Made by a program: the position numbers and the translations under genes
Assembly: GCA_030740295.1 (NCBI GenBank)
Contig: JASLXP010000895.1
Location: forward strand, 1-24,022
Source of the DNA: Planctomycetota bacterium
GTDB taxonomy: Bacteria > Planctomycetota > PUPC01 > JACPCR01
DNA length: 24,022 bases
Reading direction: 5' to 3'
In this document: positions 1-8,397 of the stretch, piece after piece
Numbering within the stretch: position 1 is the first letter of the stretch
Layout of the letters: every line of letters begins with the position of its first letter
Notes under the pieces: generated by a model
What the model was told of the DNA's origin: nothing
Databases searched by the model: none
What the model saw: the letters and a program-made list of their open reading frames with translations, nothing else

Positions 1-399
1 AACCACGAGGTCGTGGTCACCTGGGCACGTACTGGACACTACCTGGCATTCCAGATGTCCCAGGGCCTCCGTCAGATATGGAACGCCATTTTCGCCCGGC
101 GCGGTGGAGATACCTTCGAATGCATCGACGCCGGGATCGAAGCTGCGGCTGAAATGGTTCAGGTGCACGCTGTCAGCTTCTGCAAGGATGTTCACTGTGA
201 AAGTGCCGTCTTCCATCACCGTATCGTGGATTTCTCGGCCTTTCTTGATGCCGGCGACGAGTTGGAGCGGCTCGAATGACACCTGCTGTATCCAGGAAGC
301 GAGGAATCCGGTCGGATGTTCACCGGTGCCGGCGGTGATGATGCTGAGACCGCTTGGGATCTTACCAAGTGCTGTGACGTAAGGAGGAGTATCGGACAT
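1..399 (-). CDS. Flavin reductase family protein (FMN-binding), C-terminus cut off by window edge
   Basis: The reverse strand from 399 is open to the window edge, giving 133 residues that begin MSDTPPYVTALGKIPSGLSI. The pattern GKIPSGLSIITAG, then GFLASWIQQVSFEPLQLVAGI and later DGTFTVNILAE, matches the flavin reductase-like / RutF-type domain. There the (S/T)xxWxxQVSxxPP segment lies at the FMN site. Family members reduce FMN with NAD(P)H, or act as flavin-binding partners of monooxygenases and diiron proteins. The start is the ATG complementary to 397-399, with an AAAGGA stretch about 11 nt upstream as a possible ribosome site. The gene is divergent from the oxidoreductase at 651. The 250-nt intergenic region between them shows a palindrome at 404-417 and otherwise nothing I can call. 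The missing C-terminus prevents a substrate-level assignment. Confidence 0.85.
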   Translation of the reverse strand, partial: MSDTPPYVTALGKIPSGLSIITAGTGEHPTGFLASWIQQVSFEPLQLVAGIKKGREIHDTVMEDGTFTVNILAEADSVHLNHFSRSFDPGVDAFEGISTAPGENGVPYLTEALGHLECQVVSSTCPGDHDLVV

Positions 400-403
400 G
401 GTT

Positions 404-417
404 CAAAGGATCCTTTG
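404..417. promoter_or_regulatory. Perfect 14-bp palindrome upstream of the flavin reductase start
   Basis: CAAAGGATCCTTTG is self-complementary over 14 bp and ends five bases before the minus-strand start codon. It also contains the AAAGGA that could serve as the Shine-Dalgarno sequence. It could be an operator, a small hairpin hiding the ribosome site, or chance. No second copy was noticed in the window. Confidence 0.3.
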
Positions 418-650
418 CTCAGTTCTGGACTAAAACTCTGGTGTCGGAGAGTCTATCGCGACAGCAGGATCGGGACTCCCGCCAGCAGACAGTTCGCGCA
501 TCAATACTTGTCCCCTCCCACCTTGTCTACCCGGAAACGCACACTAAGATGCGTCCGACTGGGAAGCGATTAAGACGCCCCTCGTTGGCAAATGACGCCG
601 ACCCCGGGACAACCAAAAACATTTCTATCCTTTCTTAATGGAGTCTTGCT

Positions 651-1931
651 ATGTCCGCCAAAGGCATGACGCGCCGAGAGGCCATCACAAAAACTGCGGC
701 AGCTCTTTCTTTCACCATCGTCCCGAGATACGTGCTCGGAGGGCCGGGCTACACCCCGCCAAGTGATGTGCTGACCAAAGCCATTATCGGTGTCGGTGGC
801 ATGGGGCGCGGGCACTTCCGTTACGGCCCGACAAAAACTCTGGCCGTCTGCGAAGTCGACAACAACCGTCTCAAAGACGCGGTCAAGCGGGGCGGGAAAG
901 ACTGCAAGGGCTACAAGGATTTCAGGGAGGTGCTGGCTCGCGACGACATCGACACCATCCACATCCCCACCCCACCGCACTGGCACGCGCTCATCTCAAT
1001 CGCAGCGGCCGAAGCCGGCAAAGATATCTGGTGTGAGAAGCCCATGTCACGGACCATTGCAGAGGGCAAGAAGGTTGTTGAAGCCGTCCAGCGGAATGGT
1101 CGCATATTCCGATTGAATACCTGGTTCCGGTTCCAGAGTAACTTCTACGGATCAGGCACCACGGCCCGCCGCATCAAAAAAGCCGTCGAGAGCGGCCTGC
1201 TCGGCTGGCCCATCAAAGTCACCATCGGTGGCTCGACCGGGTTTAACTGGAAGTTCGGCTGGAGCGGCAAAAAGAATCTCAAACCGGTACCCGTACCCGC
1301 CCATCTCGATTACGACATGTGGCTCGGGCCCGCGCCCTACAAGCCATATAACCCGGCACGGGTTCACGGCGTGTTCCGCGGCTATTGGGATTACGATGGA
1401 GGCGGGCTCGGCGACATGGGCCAGCACTACCTCGATCCCATCCAGTACATTATGGGCAAGGATGACACCAGCCCCATCGAAATCGAAGGGGACGCCCCGC
1501 CGCAACACCCGGACGCATGCGGAAGCTGGCGCACCATCTGGATGAAATACGCGGACGGCTGCGAGCTCATCCTCGACGGCACCGGTAGATCTCAAAACGC
1601 ATTCATTCAGGGCCCGAAAGGCCGAATAGACCGGGGTTTCCGTTCCGACATCCCCGACCTGAACAAGAAGCTCGAAGCGTATCCCGAGCCCGAGCCGCAG
1701 GTGACGAATTTCGTTCACGCGGTGAAGACCCGGCAGAAATTTGCCTTGAATGAATCTAACGGCCATCGCTCCTGCACGATTATCAATCTCGGCAAGATCG
1801 CGGTCCGCCTTTCAGGACGCAAGCTCCGTTTCGATCCGGTGAAGCAGGAATTCATCAATGATCCCGTGGCCAACGCCATGGTCGAAGAGCCCATGCGCGC
1901 GCCGTGGAATCTGAACGGAGGGAACGTCTGA
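651..1931 (+). CDS. Gfo/Idh/MocA family oxidoreductase with Tat signal
   Basis: This 426-residue NAD(P)-dependent sugar oxidoreductase-like protein begins MSAKGMTRREAITKTAAALS, with twin arginines at residues 8-9 followed by a hydrophobic stretch, i.e. a Tat export signal. The Rossmann fold shows GVGGMG (47-52), and the family EKP motif is at 129-131 (WCEKPM), whose Lys usually serves catalysis or NAD binding. HPDACGSWRTIWMKYADG and DYDGGGLGDMGQHYLDPIQ are typical of the secreted subfamily common in Planctomycetes and relatives. The start is supported by GGAG seven bases upstream. Its stop TGA shares one base with the next ATG (TGATG), so the two genes are probably translationally coupled. 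Known relatives oxidise or reduce sugar hydroxyls, often at C3. The substrate here is unknown. Confidence 0.92.
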   Translation: MSAKGMTRREAITKTAAALSFTIVPRYVLGGPGYTPPSDVLTKAIIGVGGMGRGHFRYGPTKTLAVCEVDNNRLKDAVKRGGKDCKGYKDFREVLARDDIDTIHIPTPPHWHALISIAAAEAGKDIWCEKPMSRTIAEGKKVVEAVQRNGRIFRLNTWFRFQSNFYGSGTTARRIKKAVESGLLGWPIKVTIGGSTGFNWKFGWSGKKNLKPVPVPAHLDYDMWLGPAPYKPYNPARVHGVFRGYWDYDGGGLGDMGQHYLDPIQYIMGKDDTSPIEIEGDAPPQHPDACGSWRTIWMKYADGCELILDGTGRSQNAFIQGPKGRIDRGFRSDIPDLNKKLEAYPEPEPQVTNFVHAVKTRQKFALNESNGHRSCTIINLGKIAVRLSGRKLRFDPVKQEFINDPVANAMVEEPMRAPWNLNGGNV

Positions 1932-4900
1932 TGAAAAGCCTGCCCCTCACGCTCTCGGCTGTCCTGTTCTGCAATCTGACCTTCTTCTCTTTTGCTGAAG
2001 ATGCAAAAAAGCCGGAAGCCACGAAGGCAGAAGAGAAAAAGGAAGTGCCTGAGAAAGAAGAAGCCAGGCCAACCACGGCCGATCAGATCAAGACCATCGT
2101 CGCGGGCTTTGATCGCAAATTCCCTCAGGAGCGAACCAAAGCGCTCGAAGAGATCTCGAAGGGCGGCAAGCCACTTATTGATGAGCTCGTCGGACAGATC
2201 GTCAAGCCCGGCACCGGCGACGATACCAGCACCCGTTTCGTCCTGCGCTATCTCTCCTTTCACGTGATGCGCAAAGACGCGCCACCTGCCGAGCGGCAAG
2301 TCCTCCTCAATGCTCACCTCGCCACCATCAACAATGGGGAGATATTTAACGAGGTCAAAGCATTCTCTCTGGGAGAGATTCAATTCCTCGGCCGTGATGA
2401 AAGCGTCGCTCCCGTCGCGGCACTTCTCTTGGAGGAGAATCTCACTGAAGAGTCCACCATGTGCTTGCTTGCGTTAAGTAAGAACATTGGCGCCGACAAG
2501 GTAGCGGCTCCAATCAGGGACGCTCTCGCAAAAGCGAACGACAAACAGAGGCCGATCTTTGTGCGTGCGCTCGGAATGCTGAAGGACAGACATTCGCTCG
2601 CAGCTTTGACTGAAGCCGTAAAGAGCAAGGACAGCAACACGCGCCTGATGGCGCTGCACGCCCTCGCCAACATCGCCGACCCCAGTTCCGAAGCAACGCT
2701 CCTTCACGCGGCCGCCAACGAGAAAGGCTACAACCGCCAGCGTGCCACATCGTGGACGCTCATGTATGCCCGCAACCTCGCCAAAGCTGACAAGGCCAAA
2801 GCATCCGAAGTTTGCCACAAACTTCTCAGGGCGAGGCCTGGGCCTGAAGATGGCAACGTCCAGAGCAACACACTCCACACGCTTTATGACATCCAGGGCA
2901 GCGAATCGATCGACGTGCTCGTAGACGCGCTCGACACAAAAAACATGTACGTGCGTATTGCTGTTGGAAAGCTTCTGGCCCGCATTCCGGATGCTTCAGT
3001 TACTGCAAAGGTGGCTGCGCAGCTCAAACATGACAAGCCAGAAATTCGATCAGAAGTGCTCGACGTATTGGCCTGGCGCGGGGATGCCTCTGCCGCGCCG
3101 GCGATCATGGTGGCCATTAAAGACAAAGATGAGAAAGTCCGTCTGAAGGCCATTCACGCTCTTTCAAAGACGGCGAAGGGCGAGGCGCTACCGCAATTGC
3201 TATCCCTCGTGAGAGGCAAAGACCCAAAGACGCGTGAAGCCGCTCGCAAGGCGCTCACATACCTGCCGGGGGGACAGGTGGGGAACCGTCTCGTAGAGGC
3301 TTACAAGACGGAAGAGACACCGGAAATTCGTAAGACTCTCATCGAAATGCTTCACATCAAGGGGGGCCAGAGCCATGTGCCCATTTTCCTTGGTGCCGCG
3401 ACGGATAAGGATGGCTCCGTTCGTAGCGCGGCATTCAAAGCGCTGCGTTCACACGCTTCGAGTGAACAGATTCCCCAACTGCTCGACATCCTTCTCGAAC
3501 TGGAGGCCGGCGATCAGGAGCAAATCAGTCACGCCCTCGTTGCGGCCACAAAGCAGATCGAAGATCCCGGGAAGCAGACCGAGCTTATCCTGAAAAGGTT
3601 CACCGAATCTCAAGGCAAGGATCGCGTCTCCCTTCTTAAAGTCCTTGGTCGCATCGAAGGCCCGGACGCGCTCAACGCGGTCGTGGCAGAAACCAAGAGC
3701 GAACAGGTGGACATGCAGACAGAGGCGATCCGCGTGCTTTCGGGCTGGGAAGACAAGGCGGCCCAAGGCCATCTGCTGAACATTGCCAAAAGCACCAAGG
3801 ATACGATTCAGCATGTTCTCGCGCTCCGTGGCTACGTTCGCCTTGTCGAGCAGTATTCCATGGCCGCCCCGCTCACCAATTGGAAGGCCGTTTTAAAGAA
3901 ATACAAAGACCCCCGCGGCTTGCCCGGCGCGGTTTCGCGCGCGTACGGGCCGCTCAATGCTGCGTTGCAGGCAGCTCGGCGTGATGAGGAAAAGAAGCTC
4001 ATCGCACTTCGGATGGAGCCGCTTGGTGGAACCACGGAGAATGACGCCAAGGGAAAGAAGATCCTGTTTGATTCCAAGCTGGCAAAACCGCGGCGTCCCG
4101 GAGGCCACCTGGTTGATGGACGTTATCTGCCCGCGGATAGCCGACAGGAGACTTATTACGGTACCCTCGGGGGTGACTTTGAGGCCACCATCGATATGGG
4201 CGAAGTGGTCATGCTCGATCAGATCTCTGTTCACGCGTTGCAGGATACCGATGGCGCCACTCTTTTTCCGAAACGTGTCGAGTTTCTGGTATCTGGTGAC
4301 GGCCAGGATTTCGAAGAAGTCGCCGCAGTCGACTTGAAAGAGAGCAAAGACGGCCGTCCCCATTCCAAGCTCATCTCGTCACCCAGTTTCGAGGATGTGC
4401 TCGCACAGCACGTGAAGGTGAAGGCCATCAACATTGGTCTCGTCCCCAACTGGCATAAACGCAAGAGGCAGAAGGCATGGATTCAATTGGACGAGATCAT
4501 CGTCAGAATCCAGAAAGATGAAAAGCAGGTCGAACCCAAGAAGGCCGAAGCCAAGCCCACCGAACTGGCCCAGGAGGAAAAGAAGAAAGAAGAACCTTAC
4601 AAAGAGGCATATATCGAAAAGGACGGTACAGAGACCAGCGGTGTTCCTGACAGCGAATTCACCGCGCTCTTTGACGGAGAGACGCTCAAAGGCTGGCAGG
4701 GCAGCCTGAAAGGCCATGCAGCAGAAGACGGCCTCCTTATCGCCAAAGGTGGACGCCTCTTTACCGAAAAGGAATACAGTGATTTTGTTTTCAAATTTGA
4801 ATTCAAGCTGCCGCCCGGTGCGAACAACGGGCTCGGCATCCGCACCCCCGTTGCGGGCAACCCGGCCTACGCGGGCATGGAGCTCCAGATTCTGGACAAC

Positions 4901-5872
4901 GCGCATCCCAAATACGCGCGGCTGCAACCGTATCAATACCACGGCTCGGTTTACGGTGTTTCACCTGCCAAACGCGGATTCATGAAGAAGCCTGGCGAAT
5001 GGAATCGCCAGGAAGTCATCGCCATCGGCCATCACATCAAAGTCATTCTCAACGGCCACACCATTACCGAGACCTATCTCGATAAGGTCAAGCCGATGGA
5101 TAAGCGCGCCCACAAGGGAATGCTCAACAAGAAGGGATACATCGGTTTCCTCGGCCACGGCGCACGTATCGAGTTCCGCAACATCAAGATTAAGGATTAC
5201 TCATTGAGCGATCCGATGCCGAAGCTCAGCGGCCTCAATATCCCCCCTGCCGGGTACAATGCAGAATTCAACGGCAAGGACTTGACCAACTGGAAGGGCC
5301 TCGTGGGCAACCCAAAGACTCGCGCCGCCATGACGCCTGAAAAACTGGCCGAGGCGCAGACGAAGGCCGATAGTGTGATGAAGAAAGGATGGAGCGTCCA
5401 GGACGGCATCCTCACCTTCGGCGGCAAAGGCCAGAGCCTCTGTACCGCCAAAGATTACGGCGACTTCGACATGTACGTGGACTGGAAAATCCACAATCGC
5501 GGTGACAGCGGCATCTACTTGCGCGGCACGCCGCAAGTGCAGATTTGGGATCCGAACCAGCACAAAGTAGGTTCCGGTGGCCTCTACAACAACAAGAAGA
5601 ATCCGAGGAAACCAATCGTCCCGGAATCAGAAGATCCCAACGCCAAAAAGTGGGCAGACAACCCCATCGGTGAATGGAACACCTTCTATATCCGCATGGT
5701 CGGCGAAAACGTCACCATCTATCTGAACGGCAAGCTCGTGGTGAACGATACCGTGCTGGAGAACTATTGGGAGAGGAACAAGCCCATCTATCGCACGGGG
5801 CAGTTGGAGCTTCAGAACCATGGCAACAAGCTCTACTTCAAGAATGTGTTTGTCCGGGAATTGCCGCGGTAG
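1931..5872 (+). CDS. Exported HEAT-repeat protein with F5/8C-like and two DUF1080 (3-keto-disaccharide hydrolase) domains
   Basis: This protein has 1313 residues from the ATG at 1931, chosen because GGAGG lies nine bases upstream and a signal peptide follows directly (MKSLPLTLSAVLFCNLTFFSFAED, cleavage probably after SFA). An upstream in-frame ATG at 1904 would bury the signal. Next come a Lys/Glu-rich linker, then many HEAT-like helical repeats (about 60-690; e.g. NTRLMALHALANIADPS, DEKVRLKAIHALSKTA). A discoidin/F5-8C-like beta domain spans roughly 707-860 (GGHLVDGRYLPADS, IDMGEVVMLDQISVH). After another charged linker there are two DUF1080 domains (FTALFDGETLKGWQ near 908; YNAEFNGKDLTNWKG near 1106). 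DUF1080 is annotated as 3-keto-disaccharide hydrolase or lyase. Coupling to the Gfo/Idh/MocA gene fits oxidation of a glycoside to a 3-keto form followed by cleavage outside the cytoplasm. That pathway is inferred, not shown. Confidence 0.9.
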   Translation: MKSLPLTLSAVLFCNLTFFSFAEDAKKPEATKAEEKKEVPEKEEARPTTADQIKTIVAGFDRKFPQERTKALEEISKGGKPLIDELVGQIVKPGTGDDTSTRFVLRYLSFHVMRKDAPPAERQVLLNAHLATINNGEIFNEVKAFSLGEIQFLGRDESVAPVAALLLEENLTEESTMCLLALSKNIGADKVAAPIRDALAKANDKQRPIFVRALGMLKDRHSLAALTEAVKSKDSNTRLMALHALANIADPSSEATLLHAAANEKGYNRQRATSWTLMYARNLAKADKAKASEVCHKLLRARPGPEDGNVQSNTLHTLYDIQGSESIDVLVDALDTKNMYVRIAVGKLLARIPDASVTAKVAAQLKHDKPEIRSEVLDVLAWRGDASAAPAIMVAIKDKDEKVRLKAIHALSKTAKGEALPQLLSLVRGKDPKTREAARKALTYLPGGQVGNRLVEAYKTEETPEIRKTLIEMLHIKGGQSHVPIFLGAATDKDGSVRSAAFKALRSHASSEQIPQLLDILLELEAGDQEQISHALVAATKQIEDPGKQTELILKRFTESQGKDRVSLLKVLGRIEGPDALNAVVAETKSEQVDMQTEAIRVLSGWEDKAAQGHLLNIAKSTKDTIQHVLALRGYVRLVEQYSMAAPLTNWKAVLKKYKDPRGLPGAVSRAYGPLNAALQAARRDEEKKLIALRMEPLGGTTENDAKGKKILFDSKLAKPRRPGGHLVDGRYLPADSRQETYYGTLGGDFEATIDMGEVVMLDQISVHALQDTDGATLFPKRVEFLVSGDGQDFEEVAAVDLKESKDGRPHSKLISSPSFEDVLAQHVKVKAINIGLVPNWHKRKRQKAWIQLDEIIVRIQKDEKQVEPKKAEAKPTELAQEEKKKEEPYKEAYIEKDGTETSGVPDSEFTALFDGETLKGWQGSLKGHAAEDGLLIAKGGRLFTEKEYSDFVFKFEFKLPPGANNGLGIRTPVAGNPAYAGMELQILDNAHPKYARLQPYQYHGSVYGVSPAKRGFMKKPGEWNRQEVIAIGHHIKVILNGHTITETYLDKVKPMDKRAHKGMLNKKGYIGFLGHGARIEFRNIKIKDYSLSDPMPKLSGLNIPPAGYNAEFNGKDLTNWKGLVGNPKTRAAMTPEKLAEAQTKADSVMKKGWSVQDGILTFGGKGQSLCTAKDYGDFDMYVDWKIHNRGDSGIYLRGTPQVQIWDPNQHKVGSGGLYNNKKNPRKPIVPESEDPNAKKWADNPIGEWNTFYIRMVGENVTIYLNGKLVVNDTVLENYWERNKPIYRTGQLELQNHGNKLYFKNVFVRELPR

Positions 5873-5927
5873 GGGCTGCTGTCCTGAACTGCAGTTGTTG
5901 CGAAGAAGCTGCGTGGGTTGGCCTGCA

Positions 5928-8231
5928 CTATTCCTGAATCAACCCCTGTAATTCTGCGATACACAGGCAAAGGCAGATAGAAGCGAAGACGATCTCCAGT
6001 TCCGTCACTTCCTCACTGGTGACCTGGGCGGCGAACAGACACAGAGCTCCCGCTGAGCCGCGGGCAAGGATCAGCTCGACCGAGCTGTCGGCAGCGCTGG
6101 TAGGGTCGGTCGCTTCCACGATATCGGCCGCCAGGCGGAGCATCGTCTGATAGGCATCCTGCAACCGGCCCTCGTCGAACTGCTCACAGATTTCGTACAT
6201 ATCCGCCAGCGGTTTCTGTCCAAGTTCAGGAATTTCTTTGGCCGCCGCCTCCAGATCCTTTCTGGCCTTAGTAAGTGCCCGAGCCACTTTGCTTGCCTGT
6301 TGGAGCTCATCCATGATCGTGAGCTGATAGAAGGTCTCCCCTGCGCCGAGCACGCGGCAGACTGAGTTCAGAATCTGGGCCCGCAAGATCGGTGACTTGA
6401 ATTCTTTCAGCCGGCCGATGGCTATCACCACGATGCGGGCTTCGTCCATGCGGCTGAGGACCCCTATGGCCGTAGGAAAGCTCTGCCGATCGATCTCGCC
6501 CATGTACAGCCGTTCATAGAGAAGTTGGCGGATGCCGTCTCCGCCAAGATTGCCCAGGCCGCGGATGGCGCTGTTGCGGACACTCGAGTCGGGATCTTCG
6601 AGAGCGCTCATCAGCGCATCGACGCTTAACGGATGTTTGATCTTGCCCAGGGCTTCAGCCGCTTCCGCACGAATGTCGGATTCCCTATCGGCCAGGTGAC
6701 CGATGAGCGAATCCACCGCATCATAGGATCCGAGCTCCCCAAGCCCTTCGGCGGCCTTGCGGCGGACCTCCGGGCTGATATCGCTGAGAGCCCTGAGCAG
6801 GCTTTCCACCGCAAGCGGGCTGCCTGAGGTGCCCATCCCACGGGTCGCGTTGGCGCGGCGTTCTTCATCCACAAAGCGGGACATGTTGAACGAGTGATAC
6901 GCATAGGCCAGCGGGCGGCCTTTGAGGATCTGCACGGCCAGCTCGCTGGCCTTGACCGCCTTCTTTTCTTCGATGAAGAAAATCAGCGGCGTCAACATCA
7001 GCAGTCCGACCGAAGTGCAGACAAATACGAGCTGAAGATTCCCGATGGGATAACCAAACCAGACCGTCGTGTGGTCTTTGAAAAAGTCGGCCAGAAAATT
7101 CCCAACCAGGGGCGACAGCGCGCCGAACATGAAGGTCAGACAGTTCCATGCGGCAAACCAGGCAGCCTGGTCTTTCTTCTGGGGCATGAGGCTGTAGAGA
7201 AGGGGATTCTGCGCAACGAACATGCTGGCGTGAAACGTTGCATAGAGCGCCATCGAAACCGGCAGCAGGAAGTAGCTCTCTTCGCTGGTAAACACCCGCA
7301 GCAACTGTCCGAGCGCGCCCGGCAGAATGATCATCAGCATGACCGGCCGGCTGCCGAAGCGGTCCACGAATTTGCCTACAAATCGGTACGCGATGAGCGT
7401 CGACACCATTGCGATGTTTGTAAAGATTGCAATGGAGGCATAGCCAAGCTTGAGCTCCTGGATGAAATAGACCATATGGAAGGGCGTCGAGATGCCGATG
7501 ACGAACATCTTGAGCGTGGCAAAGATCAGGTAGGCCCTGAAATCGCTTCGAGTCCACATGCTCTTCATCGCCTGCCATACGTTGCCCGATTCCTCCTGCG
7601 CGGCCACAGGCATCGGGGCACGAGCCATGCAAAGATAACCGGCAATACCCACGACCAGCCCAAATCCCGACAGGCAGGCAAAGCTGGCGAGATTCTCGCC
7701 GAAGTGATCAAGAAACTTCCCGAACAGATATCCGCCCACGATGCCGGCGATGGTGATACAGGTGGTCCTCTGCCCCGTGTATTGAGCGCGTAACCGCTCG
7801 GGGATGGTCTGTGACAGCCAGTCATTCAAAAGCGGAGCGATCGTGTGGCCCACACAAAGGCTGCTGCATATGACGAGGTAGAACAGGAGGACCCTTGTCG
7901 GGCGATCACTGACGATCAGCGGGATAAGGATGATCCCGGTCCGGGCGGTAATTTCGAGTATGCCGCCGCCGACAATGAAGGCCTTCCTGTTCTTCAGTTT
8001 TGTCGTGTGCTGAACGGTAAAGACCTGAATCAGCGAAAACAGGTATGCGCACGAGATCAGCCAGGCCACGTCGGTCCGGGTTCCTCCGAGCCAGAGGATG
8101 TAACCGGTCAACACCGCAGTGCCGATCCCCGAACAACGAGCCCACAAGCCTAGAAAAATGCCCGTGCCCATAAATGCCCGCAGGCCACGGACGGTTTGCG
8201 AGGGCGAAAGCCCTTCAGTCTGTCGGCTCAT
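5928..8231 (-). CDS. MFS transporter fused to C-terminal HEAT repeats
   Basis: The protein has 767 residues. Residues 1 to about 425 are strongly hydrophobic with the rhythm of a 10-12 helix major facilitator, and contain FVGKFVDRFGSRPVMLMI, which resembles the MFS loop signature GxxxDRxGRR. After a short cytoplasmic stretch, residues about 470-570 are HEAT/PBS-lyase-type repeats: LLRALSDISPEVRRKAAEGL, HLADRESDIRAEAAEALGKI and ALEDPDSSVRNSAIRGLGNL. The remaining 190 residues look helical and match nothing I recognise. MFS proteins rarely carry a soluble repeat domain this large. It may dock a partner or sense state. No Shine-Dalgarno sequence is evident before the ATG. The gene converges with the HEAT/DUF1080 gene (55-bp gap, no clear terminator) and diverges from the TolC-like gene. 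The substrate cannot be told. Confidence 0.87.
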   Translation of the reverse strand: MSRQTEGLSPSQTVRGLRAFMGTGIFLGLWARCSGIGTAVLTGYILWLGGTRTDVAWLISCAYLFSLIQVFTVQHTTKLKNRKAFIVGGGILEITARTGIILIPLIVSDRPTRVLLFYLVICSSLCVGHTIAPLLNDWLSQTIPERLRAQYTGQRTTCITIAGIVGGYLFGKFLDHFGENLASFACLSGFGLVVGIAGYLCMARAPMPVAAQEESGNVWQAMKSMWTRSDFRAYLIFATLKMFVIGISTPFHMVYFIQELKLGYASIAIFTNIAMVSTLIAYRFVGKFVDRFGSRPVMLMIILPGALGQLLRVFTSEESYFLLPVSMALYATFHASMFVAQNPLLYSLMPQKKDQAAWFAAWNCLTFMFGALSPLVGNFLADFFKDHTTVWFGYPIGNLQLVFVCTSVGLLMLTPLIFFIEEKKAVKASELAVQILKGRPLAYAYHSFNMSRFVDEERRANATRGMGTSGSPLAVESLLRALSDISPEVRRKAAEGLGELGSYDAVDSLIGHLADRESDIRAEAAEALGKIKHPLSVDALMSALEDPDSSVRNSAIRGLGNLGGDGIRQLLYERLYMGEIDRQSFPTAIGVLSRMDEARIVVIAIGRLKEFKSPILRAQILNSVCRVLGAGETFYQLTIMDELQQASKVARALTKARKDLEAAAKEIPELGQKPLADMYEICEQFDEGRLQDAYQTMLRLAADIVEATDPTSAADSSVELILARGSAGALCLFAAQVTSEEVTELEIVFASICLCLCIAELQGLIQE

Positions 8232-8397
8232 GAAGAGGTTAGAGCGCGTAAACGATGGGAGCCCACATGTTCCGGAGCTCCCTCACACCCGCTCTGCCGG
8301 TACAGGGCCCGCTGGACGGGGCGAGTGTGGCGCGGTATTTAACCTCAGTTCGCGACGGTGTCACTTTATAAGTCAGGAATTCGTGAGATCTTCCCAG

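Noticed and set aside
1152..1766. 204-residue minus-strand open frame
   Set aside because: It is antisense to the Gfo/Idh/MocA gene and explained by codon bias.
6894..7793. 299-residue open frame on the plus strand
   Set aside because: It is antisense to the MFS-HEAT gene, and its product is a polar His/Arg/Asp-rich sequence typical of the shadow of a membrane protein.
8119..8397. N-terminal extension of the TolC-like protein
   Set aside because: It would overlap the start of the divergent MFS gene and put 93 polar residues before the signal peptide.
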